Shown piece after piece: positions 53,094 to 60,775 of a stretch of 64,000 nt of DNA. Position 1 is the first letter of the stretch; each line of letters starts with the position of its first letter. The position numbers were made by a program, and so were the translations under genes. The notes beneath the pieces are model-generated. The model saw only the letters and a list, made by a program, of their open reading frames with translations. It did not search any database and had not been told where the DNA came from. The DNA comes from JBBQFI01 sp038321775 (lineage in GTDB: Bacteria > Verrucomicrobiota > Verrucomicrobiia > Chthoniobacterales > UBA10450), in assembly GCA_038321775.1 (NCBI GenBank), contig JBBQFI010000001.1, forward strand, positions 186,001 to 250,000, read 5' to 3'.

Positions 53094-53113
53094 ATTTCTG
53101 AATAGACAGAAAT
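53094..53113. promoter_or_regulatory. Candidate operator for the GbsR-type regulator
   Basis: Perfect 7-bp inverted repeat ATTTCTG-AATAGA-CAGAAAT. It is centred ~21 bases before the regulator's ATG, a position suited to autorepression. The arms extend imperfectly to GTTATTTCTG and CAGAAATTAAC. Confidence 0.5.
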
Positions 53114-53266
53114 TAACGAATATTCATGGCATTGGTCAACTATTTTTATTTCTTCCGAGTCACATCATCCGGATCGAGGCGCACTTTGCGCCATATGCGA
53201 AAGTGCTCGGACAGCTGCGAAGTCTTCGACATGCTCGCGTTGAAGAGATTGCGGACGAAAATATTG

Positions 53267-53294
53267 TTGCGACTCTAAAAATCATTCCTATATT
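53267..53294 (+). promoter_or_regulatory. Candidate promoter of the rpsL (str) operon
   Basis: TTGCGA (53267-53272), 16-base spacer, TATATT (53289-53294). Predicted start is near 53301, giving a ~97-nt leader before the rpsL ATG. Confidence 0.5.
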
Positions 53295-53303
53295 GCTCGC
53301 TCC

Positions 53304-53352
53304 CCGCATCAGGTGCGCGAGGTAGGTAGACGCGGCCCTGTGCGGTTTTTTT
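53304..53352 (+). terminator. Terminator-like hairpin in the rpsL leader (candidate attenuator)
   Basis: The outer stem CCGCAT pairs with GTGCGG, then GGT pairs with GCC/G and CGCG with CGCG around an ~11-base loop. Seven consecutive T follow at 53346-53352. No plus-strand gene lies upstream, so nothing needs terminating. Because it sits at the start of the predicted transcript it may attenuate the ribosomal operon. Confidence 0.5.
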
Positions 53353-53398
53353 GTCGCCCTGAACCTTGGTTCGGGTGTGACGATTGAGTGACGAAAAA

Positions 53399-53809
53399 AT
53401 GCCAACGATTAATCAACTTATTCGGAAAGGACGACGCAAAGTGTCGGTGAAATCGAAATCACCGGCTCTGATGGATTGTCCGCAGCGCCGCGGCGTCTGC
53501 GTGCAGGTCATGACGCGGACGCCGAAGAAGCCGAATTCCGCTTTGCGCAAAGTGGCGAAAGTGCGGTTGACGAATGGCCAGGAAGTGATTGCCTACATTC
53601 CTGGCGAAGGGCATAACCTGCAGGAGCATTCAATTGTGCTCGTGCGCGGGGGACGCGTGAAGGATTTGCCGGGTGTGCGTTACCACATTGTGCGGGGCAC
53701 ACTCGACTCGTTAGGCGTAGATGGACGCCGGCGGAGCCGATCGAAATACGGCGCAAAACGTCCGAAGGCGGGCGCGGCGGACGCAGGGAAGAAGGAAGCC
53801 AAAAAGTAA
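53399..53809 (+). CDS. rpsL: 30S ribosomal protein S12 (uS12)
   Basis: 136 residues from the ATG at 53399; an upstream in-frame start at 53384 adds five residues and is unlikely. Decoding-centre protein. Motifs PTINQLIRKGR, CPQRRGVCVQVMTRTPKKPN and VRGGRVKDLPGVRYHIVRG are canonical. The Lys residues linked with streptomycin response (TPKKPNS and the loop before GVRYH) are wild-type in form. The C-terminal tail is extended by Ala/Lys-rich residues. First gene of a run of ribosomal genes to the window end. Confidence 0.97.
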   Translation: MPTINQLIRKGRRKVSVKSKSPALMDCPQRRGVCVQVMTRTPKKPNSALRKVAKVRLTNGQEVIAYIPGEGHNLQEHSIVLVRGGRVKDLPGVRYHIVRGTLDSLGVDGRRRSRSKYGAKRPKAGAADAGKKEAKK

Positions 53810-53829
53810 CATCTTGATTAGAACGACAC

Positions 53830-54303
53830 ATGTCACGAAGGCGGAAAGTTTACAAAAAAGAGGAGCGCGTCGATTCCCGTTACGGGAGTGCGGCGGTCGC
53901 GCGCCTTATTTCCACCGTGATGAAACGCGGCAAGAAGTCGCTCGCGGAACGGATCGTTTATACTGCGATCGATAAATCGCGCGAAGGTTCGGACGCGGTT
54001 GATCCGCTCGAAGTCGTTAATAAGGCGCTGGAAAATGTTCGTCCGCGTCTTGAAGTAAAATCACGCCGCGTCGGTGGCGCGACCTATCAGGTGCCGATGG
54101 AAGTTACGCCGGCACGCCAGGTTTCATTAGCGATGCGCTGGATCGTGCAATATGCGGACAATCGCCGGGGCATGCCGATGGCGGCCGCACTTGCGCAGGA
54201 ATTGAAAGACGCCGCGGCTGGTCAGGGCAACGCGATCAAAAAGCGCGACGACACTCATAAGATGGCGCAGGCCAATCGCGCCTTCGCACATTTCCGCTGG
54301 TAA
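53830..54303 (+). CDS. rpsG: 30S ribosomal protein S7 (uS7)
   Basis: 157 residues. Nucleates assembly of the 30S head and contacts E-site tRNA. SRRRKVYKKEERVDSRYGS opens, then RLISTVMKRGKKSLAERIVY, EVKSRRVGGATYQVPMEV and NRRGMPMAAALAQEL. Normal length, 20 bases after rpsL and four before fusA. Confidence 0.97.
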   Translation: MSRRRKVYKKEERVDSRYGSAAVARLISTVMKRGKKSLAERIVYTAIDKSREGSDAVDPLEVVNKALENVRPRLEVKSRRVGGATYQVPMEVTPARQVSLAMRWIVQYADNRRGMPMAAALAQELKDAAAGQGNAIKKRDDTHKMAQANRAFAHFRW

Positions 54304-54307
54304 ATTT

Positions 54308-56488
54308 ATGGCGACCGCGACTCTCGAACAAAAATCTACTGTGACGAAGAATCCTAATTCTCCGGACCGGAATTTCCCGCTTGAGCGTACTCGCAACATC
54401 GGAATCGCGGCGCACATCGATGCCGGTAAAACAACGCTGACTGAGCGTATTCTTTTTTATACCGGCATGATCCATAAGATCGGTGAGGTGCACGACGGGA
54501 CGACGGTGACCGATTGGATGGAGCAGGAACGCGAACGCGGTATTACGATCACTTCCGCTGCGACCACCTGCACCTGGACGCAGAAAAAAGAAGAGGGCGT
54601 CTACAAAATTTTCGACGGCGCCCAAATACGCGTGAACATCATCGACACGCCTGGCCATGTTGACTTCACTGCAGAAGTCGAGCGTTCGCTTCGCGTACTC
54701 GACGGTGCAATTGCGGTGTTTGATGCGGTGGCAGGTGTGCAGCCGCAATCGGAAACGGTGTGGCGTCAGGCCAACAAATACAACGTTCCGTGCATCGCCT
54801 TCATCAACAAAATGGATCGCGTCGGTGCCGACTTCAACATGTCGATCGACAGCATGCGGAAGAAACTCGGTGCCAATGCGTGGCCAGTGCTGATTCCTCT
54901 GGGTAAGGAAGATTATCTCAAAGGCCAGCTCGATGTTGTTAATAAGAAGGCGGTCATTTATTCCGATAGCGACCTGATTGGTTCGACCTACGAGATCACG
55001 GACATCCCTGAGGAGCATAAAGAACTCGTCGAAAAAGCGTACAGCGATCTTGTGACAGCAATTTCAGATCTCGATGACGAGGTCGGCACGGCATTTCTCG
55101 AGGAAAAGCCGATTACGCCCGAGATGCTGAAAGCCGGCATTCGTCGGCAAACAATTGCGAGCAAATTTGTGCCAGTGGTTGGCGGTTCGGCGTTCAAGAA
55201 CAAAGGCGTCCAATACCTCGTCGACGCTGTCATCGATTATTTGCCGGGCCCACTCGATATTCCGCCGGCCATTGGGATGGATCCCGACACCCATGAGAAA
55301 ATTGAAGCTCCGACGGATGATAACGGAAATTTTTGCTCCCTTGCCTTTAAACTTTGGAGCGATCCCTTTGTCGGGAAATTGGTTTTCTTCCGCGTCTATT
55401 CCGGCACGCTTTCGAAAGGTGATACGGTTTACAATCCGCGCACGAACAAACGCGAACGCATCTCGCGGTTGATCCAAATTCAGGCGGACAAGCGCGAAGA
55501 CATCGAGACTTGTTACTCGGGCGACATCGCCGCGATCGTTGGAATCAAGAACATCACAACGGGTGATACGCTTTGCGACGAAGATCATGAGATCTTGCTC
55601 GAACCGCCGACATTTCCCGATCCGGTTATCTCGATGGCGATAGAGCCGAAGACGAAACAAGATCAGGAGAAAATGGGGATCGCGCTGCAGCGGCTCGCGG
55701 AAGAAGATCCGACTTTCGTGGTCTACACGCACGAAGATACCGGTCAGACGATCATCGCAGGAATGGGAGAACTGCATCTGGAAATCATTCGAGATCGCAT
55801 GTTCCGCGAATTCAAAGTTGACGCGAACGCGGGCAAGCCGCAGATCGCATATCGCGAGACGATCACCGGTTCAGCGCACGGTGTCGGCAAGCTCATCAAA
55901 CAATCAGGCGGTCGCGGTCAATATGGACACGTCGAAGTCGATGTGCGTCCAGCCGAACGCGGCAAAGGACTTGTTGTCGAAAACAAAATTGTCGGTGGCA
56001 CTATTCCACGCGAATACATCCCCGCGGTGAAGAAGGGAATCGATGAAGCGATTCTCAACGGCGTGCTCGGCGGTTATCCCGTCATCGACGTGGAAGTAGA
56101 TATCGTTTACGGCAGTTTCCACGAAGTCGATTCAAACGAACTGGCATTCAAACTCGCCGCGATTTTCGCGATGAAAGACGGCTTCAAGCAGGGCAAACCG
56201 ATTCTGCTCGAGCCGATCATGAAGGTGGAGAATCTCACGCCGGAAGAATTTCAGGGAGATATTTGCGGCGATCTAAGCCGCCGGCGCGGCAGTATTAGCA
56301 GCATCGAAACGCGAGGCAACCTGACGATTGTTCACGCGGAAGTTCCGCTCGCGGAAATGTTCGGTTATGCGACGGCGATTCGTTCGCTTTCAAAAGGCCG
56401 TTCGAGTTATTCGATGGAGCCGTCGCATTTTGCGCAGGTGCCCCAACAACTGGTCGCGGCCATCCTCGATCAAAAGGAGACGAAGTAA
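54308..56488 (+). CDS. fusA: Elongation factor G
   Basis: 726 residues. GTPase that drives ribosomal translocation. G1 is AAHIDAGKTTLTERILFYTG, the switch region GITITSAATTC, G3 DTPGHVDFTAEV and G4 NKMDRVGADF. Domains II-V follow with EMFGYATAIRSLSKGRSSYSME near the end. It is ~20 residues longer than usual, mainly from a charged insertion between G2 and G3 (TQKKEEGVYKIFDGAQ). Normally tuf follows fusA, but here rpsJ comes directly. Confidence 0.97.
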   Translation: MATATLEQKSTVTKNPNSPDRNFPLERTRNIGIAAHIDAGKTTLTERILFYTGMIHKIGEVHDGTTVTDWMEQERERGITITSAATTCTWTQKKEEGVYKIFDGAQIRVNIIDTPGHVDFTAEVERSLRVLDGAIAVFDAVAGVQPQSETVWRQANKYNVPCIAFINKMDRVGADFNMSIDSMRKKLGANAWPVLIPLGKEDYLKGQLDVVNKKAVIYSDSDLIGSTYEITDIPEEHKELVEKAYSDLVTAISDLDDEVGTAFLEEKPITPEMLKAGIRRQTIASKFVPVVGGSAFKNKGVQYLVDAVIDYLPGPLDIPPAIGMDPDTHEKIEAPTDDNGNFCSLAFKLWSDPFVGKLVFFRVYSGTLSKGDTVYNPRTNKRERISRLIQIQADKREDIETCYSGDIAAIVGIKNITTGDTLCDEDHEILLEPPTFPDPVISMAIEPKTKQDQEKMGIALQRLAEEDPTFVVYTHEDTGQTIIAGMGELHLEIIRDRMFREFKVDANAGKPQIAYRETITGSAHGVGKLIKQSGGRGQYGHVEVDVRPAERGKGLVVENKIVGGTIPREYIPAVKKGIDEAILNGVLGGYPVIDVEVDIVYGSFHEVDSNELAFKLAAIFAMKDGFKQGKPILLEPIMKVENLTPEEFQGDICGDLSRRRGSISSIETRGNLTIVHAEVPLAEMFGYATAIRSLSKGRSSYSMEPSHFAQVPQQLVAAILDQKETK

Positions 56489-56492
56489 TTTT

Positions 56493-56804
56493 ATGGCCGA
56501 CGGTCAACGCATACGTATTCGCCTGAAAGCGTTCGACCACCGAATGCTCGATCAATCCGCCGTCGACATTGTCGAAACGGCCAAGCGCACGGGCGCGCGC
56601 GTAGCGGGCCCCATTCCGCTGCCGACTTTGATTGAAAAATTTACGGTGAATCGTTCCCCGCACGTCGACAAAAAATCGATGGATCAATTTGAAATCCGCA
56701 CGCACAAACGGTTGCTCGACATCATCGAGCCGACCGCGAAGACGGTGGATGAATTGAAGAAGTTGAACCTGCCCGCGGGCGTGGACATCACGATCAAGAT
56801 TTAG
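56493..56804 (+). CDS. rpsJ: 30S ribosomal protein S10 (uS10)
   Basis: 103 residues from the ATG at 56493, four bases after fusA. RIRIRLKAFDHRMLDQSAVD and the loop GPIPLPTLIEKFTVNRSPHV are canonical, as is FEIRTHKRLLDIIEPT. Also the NusE component of antitermination complexes. A frame running in from 56328 is fusA out of phase. Confidence 0.97.
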   Translation: MADGQRIRIRLKAFDHRMLDQSAVDIVETAKRTGARVAGPIPLPTLIEKFTVNRSPHVDKKSMDQFEIRTHKRLLDIIEPTAKTVDELKKLNLPAGVDITIKI

Positions 56805-56831
56805 CTCTCCTTCATTTGCGAACTTACGAAC

Positions 56832-57473
56832 ATGAGCATCGGATTACTCGGACAAAAAATTGGCATGACCAGCGTTTACGACGCCGATGGCAAAATGCGT
56901 CCGGTGACCGTGATCGCGGCGGGCGATAACACGTTGCTGCGCCGCCTAACGAGTGAGAACGACGGTTATTCCGGGATCCAGGTTGGCTTTGGCGCGCAAA
57001 AAGAGTCGCGTTTAACTCGTGCTTTGTTGGGCGGATTCAAAAAGGCGGGAAGCGAGCCGAAGAAATTTGTGCGGGAATTTCGTCTCGATGCAGATGCTCC
57101 GGAAGGCGAGATCAATCTAAGCATCACGCAGTTTCAGCCTGGCGATTTCGTCGACGTGATCGGTCGATCGAAGGGCAAGGGTTTTCAAGGCGTGATGAAG
57201 AAGCACAACTTCCATGGCCAAGGTGCGGCGCACGGCTCCAAGACTCACCGACGCAATGGCGCGGTCGGTAATCGCTCCACACCAGGACGTATTTGGAAGA
57301 ACATGGGCATGCCAGGTCACATGGGCGACGAGCGTGTAACGGTGCAGAATCTGCAAGTGCTGCAGGTGCGTGAGAGCGAAAAGATCATTTTAATCAGTGG
57401 CGCGGTTCCCGGATCGAACGGGAGCTATGTTGTCGTTAGGCCAGCGATCAAGAAACCGGCGAACAACAAATGA
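56832..57473 (+). CDS. rplC: 50S ribosomal protein L3 (uL3)
   Basis: 213 residues. GLLGQKIGMTSVYDADGK opens. The long loop GFQGVMKKHNFHGQGAAHGS reaches the peptidyl-transferase centre, and GRIWKNMGMPGHMGDERVT follows; its Gln/methylation site region is normal. ATGA overlap with rplD. Confidence 0.97.
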   Translation: MSIGLLGQKIGMTSVYDADGKMRPVTVIAAGDNTLLRRLTSENDGYSGIQVGFGAQKESRLTRALLGGFKKAGSEPKKFVREFRLDADAPEGEINLSITQFQPGDFVDVIGRSKGKGFQGVMKKHNFHGQGAAHGSKTHRRNGAVGNRSTPGRIWKNMGMPGHMGDERVTVQNLQVLQVRESEKIILISGAVPGSNGSYVVVRPAIKKPANNK

Positions 57474-58084
57474 GCGCGAAAGTTTTAACAAAGGCGGCGG
57501 CGAAAGAAGCCAAGATCGAATTGATCGAAGGCGGCAAAGGGACACAAGCTTTGCACGAAACTGTCGTGGCCATGCGAGCGGCGCGCAGATCGGGTTCGGC
57601 TAATTCGAAGACGAAAGCGGAGGTCGCTTTTTCCGGCGCGAAACCTTGGCGGCAAAAGGGAACCGGTCGCGCTCGGGCCGGCTATAAATCGTCGGTCATC
57701 TGGCGCAAAGGTGGCGTCGTTTTCGGACCGAAGCCGCGCGATTATTCCAAGAAAATTTCGAAGACGGTGCGACGTCTCGCTTTTCAGAAAGCCTTAAGCG
57801 AGCGCATCGCCGCAGGTGACGTCCTGACGATCGACACATTCGCGGTCAATGAGTTGAAGACGAAAGGATTTGTTTCGTTAGTCAAAAAGCAAACCGACGC
57901 GAAGAAGGTTTTGCTCATCTCGGATTCGTTCGATGACAACACTTACAAATCGGCGCGCAATGTAAAGCCGGTGCAGCTGGCGACGGCAGGCGATGTGAAT
58001 GCCGAACAATTGCTCGCGTTCGATAAGATCATCGTGACGCAAAAGGCGCTTGAACATTTAGCGGAGAGAACGAACGGGAAATGA
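57470..58084 (+). CDS. rplD: 50S ribosomal protein L4 (uL4)
   Basis: 204 residues. HETVVAMRAARRSGSANSKTK precedes the extended loop KPWRQKGTGRARAGYKSSVIW that lines the exit tunnel, then FGPKPRDYSKKISKTVRRLA. In many bacteria L4 represses the S10 operon, but no S10 leader is available here because fusA abuts rpsJ. Overlaps rplC and rplW by four bases. Confidence 0.96.
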   Translation: MSAKVLTKAAAKEAKIELIEGGKGTQALHETVVAMRAARRSGSANSKTKAEVAFSGAKPWRQKGTGRARAGYKSSVIWRKGGVVFGPKPRDYSKKISKTVRRLAFQKALSERIAAGDVLTIDTFAVNELKTKGFVSLVKKQTDAKKVLLISDSFDDNTYKSARNVKPVQLATAGDVNAEQLLAFDKIIVTQKALEHLAERTNGK

Positions 58085-58365
58085 ACGAACCGTACGATTT
58101 AATTCAGAATGCATCGCTGACCGAAAAGGCAACGCTGCTGAGCGAGAAACAAAACAAGTATGTTTTTCGCGTCAATCCGCGCGCGAACAAGATTCAGATC
58201 AAGAAAGCGATCGAGCAATTGTTCCAGAAAAAAGTCGTGGCGGTGAACACGTGCAATTACGCCGGCAAGAAAAAGCGTGAACGCCGCGCCGATTACGGCC
58301 GCAAGGCGCATTGGAAAAAAGCGATCGTGACTCTGGCGAAGGGCGAGAAGATCGAACTCGTTTAA
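58081..58365 (+). CDS. rplW: 50S ribosomal protein L23 (uL23)
   Basis: 94 residues. ASLTEKATLLSEKQNKYVFRV and the conserved AQKIEIKKAIEQLF-like helix (NKIQIKKAIEQLFQKKVVAV) identify uL23, a docking site for trigger factor and SRP at the tunnel exit. The loop is basic (GKKKRERRADYGRK). Starts in an ATGA overlap with rplD. Confidence 0.96.
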   Translation: MNEPYDLIQNASLTEKATLLSEKQNKYVFRVNPRANKIQIKKAIEQLFQKKVVAVNTCNYAGKKKRERRADYGRKAHWKKAIVTLAKGEKIELV

Positions 58366-58369
58366 TGGT

Positions 58370-59209
58370 ATGGCGCTAAGAAGTTATCGACCACTCACGC
58401 CGACGTTGCGGTTCAAAACGCTTCCGACTTTCGACGAAATTACGAAGTCGAAGCCGACGAAAAGTCTGCTCGAGCCAAAAAAGAGAAGCGGCGGGCGCAA
58501 TCACTATGGCCGGCTCACTTCGCGACACATTGGTGGCGGTCACAAACAGAAATATCGCAAAGTCGATTTCAAACGCCGCAAGCATGGTGTCGCTGCGGAA
58601 GTAACCGCGATCGAGTACGATCCGAATCGCTCCGCGCGCATTGCTCTTATTAAGTATGCGGATGGTGAGCTGAGTTACATTCTCGCACCGGACGGGTTGA
58701 ATGTCGGCGCACGAGTGATGTCGGGGGCAGACGCGCCGCCAGAAGTGGGCAACGCGTTGCCACTGCGTGCGATTCCGTTGGGCGCGAATATTCACAATAT
58801 CGAACTGACACCCGGACGCGGCGGACAAGTGGCTCGCAGCGCTGGACAGCAAGCGACGTTGAACAACCGCGAAGGTGGTTATGCGCTTGTGAAAATGCCT
58901 TCAGGCGAAATTCGCCGGATTCACGAAGAGGCTTACGCAACGATGGGCCAAGTCGGCAACGTCGATCACATGAACGTTTCTAGTGGCAAAGCTGGTCGCA
59001 CACGTTGGAAGGGTCGGCGGCCGCATGTTCGCGGAATGGTCATGAATCCAATCGATCACCCGATGGGTGGTGGCCAGGGTAAATCGAAGGGCGGCGGCGG
59101 ACGGCATCATCCGGTGAGTCCGTGGGGTCAGCTCGCGAAAGGTTTCAAAACACGCACCAAACATAAGCCGAGCGATCGCTTCATCATGGAGCGCCGTCGC
59201 AAGAAGTAA
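58370..59209 (+). CDS. rplB: 50S ribosomal protein L2 (uL2)
   Basis: 279 residues. GGRNHYGRLTSRHIGGGHKQ, the RNA-binding domain, then AGQQATLNNREGGYALVKMPS and the C-terminal GVVMNPIDHPMGGGQGK-type segment (GMVMNPIDHPMGGGQGKSKG) with the conserved His near the peptidyl-transferase centre. Length and order are standard. Confidence 0.97.
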   Translation: MALRSYRPLTPTLRFKTLPTFDEITKSKPTKSLLEPKKRSGGRNHYGRLTSRHIGGGHKQKYRKVDFKRRKHGVAAEVTAIEYDPNRSARIALIKYADGELSYILAPDGLNVGARVMSGADAPPEVGNALPLRAIPLGANIHNIELTPGRGGQVARSAGQQATLNNREGGYALVKMPSGEIRRIHEEAYATMGQVGNVDHMNVSSGKAGRTRWKGRRPHVRGMVMNPIDHPMGGGQGKSKGGGGRHHPVSPWGQLAKGFKTRTKHKPSDRFIMERRRKK

Positions 59210-59218
59210 TTTGATTTT

Positions 59219-59497
59219 ATGGCAAGATCGTTGAAAAAGGGACCCTTCGTCGAACCGCATCTTCTCGAGAAGATCGACAAGATGAATGCATCGGCCGCGA
59301 AAAAGCCGATGAAAACGTGGTCGCGCCGCTCGATGGTGACGCCGGATTTTGTCGGTCACACGTTTTTGGTGCACAACGGCAAAACGTTTATCTCCGTATT
59401 TGTGACGGAGAACATGGTCGGTCACAAACTCGGTGAGTTTTCGCCGACACGTATTTTCAAGAAGCACGGATCGCATACGGCGAAGGTGACGAAATAG
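59219..59497 (+). CDS. rpsS: 30S ribosomal protein S19 (uS19)
   Basis: 92 residues. MARSLKKGPFVEPHLLEKI, then TWSRRSMVTPDFVGHTFLVH and VTENMVGHKLGEFSPTRIF are canonical for this head protein. The TAG stop is followed immediately by the TTG start of a non-ribosomal gene, whereas rplV would normally come next. Confidence 0.97.
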   Translation: MARSLKKGPFVEPHLLEKIDKMNASAAKKPMKTWSRRSMVTPDFVGHTFLVHNGKTFISVFVTENMVGHKLGEFSPTRIFKKHGSHTAKVTK

Positions 59498-60289
59498 TTG
59501 AGGAAAATTTTTACAGTGTTGGGCTGCGTAACGCTGGCTGGAAGGCTTGCGGCAGAGGGGAATAGTTCTTTGTCAGAATCCAAAAAAGTTGAAGCTGCGG
59601 AAGCGAAAGTGACCGCGGGTGCGTTGCTGTCGCAAAATGAAGAATTGCGCCGGCAGCTTTCGTTGCAACAGGAGTCGATCAAAACGTTGACCGAGAGCCT
59701 GGCGGAATCGAATGCGGAGGCGGAAGTGTTTCGCCGAAAGTTTTCCGATTTGCAGTTGCGGATGGAAGCGCTCGGGTTGGCCGCGGCCGATAAGGATCGG
59801 GGGAAACTGGAGCAGCGATTGTTGAACGCGGTAAGTGATCTGAAGCTGTTCCAAACGGAACAGGAACAGTATCGCGATCAAATGCTGCGATTGACCGAGA
59901 CGGTGTTGCGGTTTTTGAAAACGGCGGAGAGCAGCGATGCGCAAGCGCGAATGGATGTGGAAGCGCAACTGCGCAGCGTGAATGAGTTAATCGCGAAGTC
60001 GGGCAGCGAGGGACGAGAAGCGCAGCCCGGTTTGATGGACGCCAGTGTGATTAGCGTGAAGGAAGAATGGTCGTTTGTGGTTGGGAATATCGGGGAACAG
60101 CAAGGCGTGAAAATGGGAATGCCGTTGCGCGTGATGCGGAACGATAAGGTGATCGCGACGCTGCGAGTGGTGGATGTGCGCCAGAAAATTTGTGGTGCGG
60201 TGATTCAGGAAATGGATTCGAAAAAAGAACAAATAAAGGTGGGCGATCGGCTCCAGGTCGATGCCCGCCAAAGTGTGACTTTAAAATAA
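59498..60289 (+). CDS. Exported coiled-coil protein with C-terminal SH3-like domain, inserted in the S10 operon
   Basis: 263 residues starting at TTG 59498 directly after the rpsS stop and ending directly before the rplV ATG. The N-terminus looks like a signal peptide (FTVLGCVTLAGRLAAE). Residues ~30-175 are a long coiled coil (NEELRRQLSLQQESIKTLTE, AEVFRRKFSDLQLRMEAL). The last ~75 residues are beta-rich: EEWSFVVGNIGEQQGVKMGM, PLRVMRNDKVIATLRVVDV and IKVGDRLQVDA, a domain common in secreted verrucomicrobial proteins. No ribosomal similarity. It is translated in the middle of a ribosomal operon, so it should be made at high level. Confidence 0.85.
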   Translation: MRKIFTVLGCVTLAGRLAAEGNSSLSESKKVEAAEAKVTAGALLSQNEELRRQLSLQQESIKTLTESLAESNAEAEVFRRKFSDLQLRMEALGLAAADKDRGKLEQRLLNAVSDLKLFQTEQEQYRDQMLRLTETVLRFLKTAESSDAQARMDVEAQLRSVNELIAKSGSEGREAQPGLMDASVISVKEEWSFVVGNIGEQQGVKMGMPLRVMRNDKVIATLRVVDVRQKICGAVIQEMDSKKEQIKVGDRLQVDARQSVTLK

Positions 60290-60772
60290 ATGGAAGTTAG
60301 ATCGATATATCGGTATGCGAAGATTTCGGCGTTTAAAGCGCGCGAAGTCACGCGTGCAATTCAGGGCCTGCCGGTTTCGGCAGCGCTCGACATTGTCGCG
60401 TTCAGTCCGAAGAAGGCGGCCGCGATGATCAACAAAACGTTGAAGAGCGCAGTCGCGAATGCGGAGAACAACGCGAACCTGCGTGTCGACGGACTTGTCG
60501 TGAAAGAAGCAACCGTGGGCGAGGGACCGACGATGAAGCGGATGATGGCGCGCGCTCGCGGAAGCGGAAGCCGGATTTTAAAACGCACCAGCCATATACG
60601 AATCGTTTTGACGGACGAGATTGAAATTAAAACGCGCGAGACAAAACGCGCGGAACAGAAGAAGGCGAAGAAGAGTGGCGCAAAAGGAAAGACCGAGAAG
60701 ACTCCTGAAGCGAAGCACGAACACGCGCCGAAGAAGGCCGCGGCCAAAGAAGACGCGAAAGCAAAAGAATAA
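60290..60772 (+). CDS. rplV: 50S ribosomal protein L22 (uL22) with Lys/Ala-rich C-terminal extension
   Basis: 160 residues; the family core is ~110. Core segments: YAKISAFKAREVTRAIQGLP, KSAVANAENNANLRVDGLVV, and the tunnel hairpin GPTMKRMMARARGSGSRILK. The tail from residue ~118 is a low-complexity Lys/Ala/Glu run (EQKKAKKSGAKGKTEKTPEA, AAAKEDAKAKE). The ATG follows the stop of the coiled-coil gene with no gap (TAAATG). Confidence 0.96.
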   Translation: MEVRSIYRYAKISAFKAREVTRAIQGLPVSAALDIVAFSPKKAAAMINKTLKSAVANAENNANLRVDGLVVKEATVGEGPTMKRMMARARGSGSRILKRTSHIRIVLTDEIEIKTRETKRAEQKKAKKSGAKGKTEKTPEAKHEHAPKKAAAKEDAKAKE

Positions 60773-60775
60773 TTT

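Larger units (their letters stand above)
53083..53398. other. Divergent control region between the GbsR-type gene and rpsL
   Basis: 316 bases without a credible gene. It holds the inverted repeat near the regulator, a TTGCGA-N16-TATATT promoter towards rpsL and a terminator-like hairpin immediately after that promoter, each listed separately. An open frame from 52750 to 53325 on the plus strand is only antisense to the regulator. Confidence 0.7.

Noticed and set aside
52750..53325. 191-codon plus-strand frame across the regulator and the rpsL promoter
   Set aside because: Mostly antisense to the GbsR-type gene and would cover promoter and hairpin signals; no domain.
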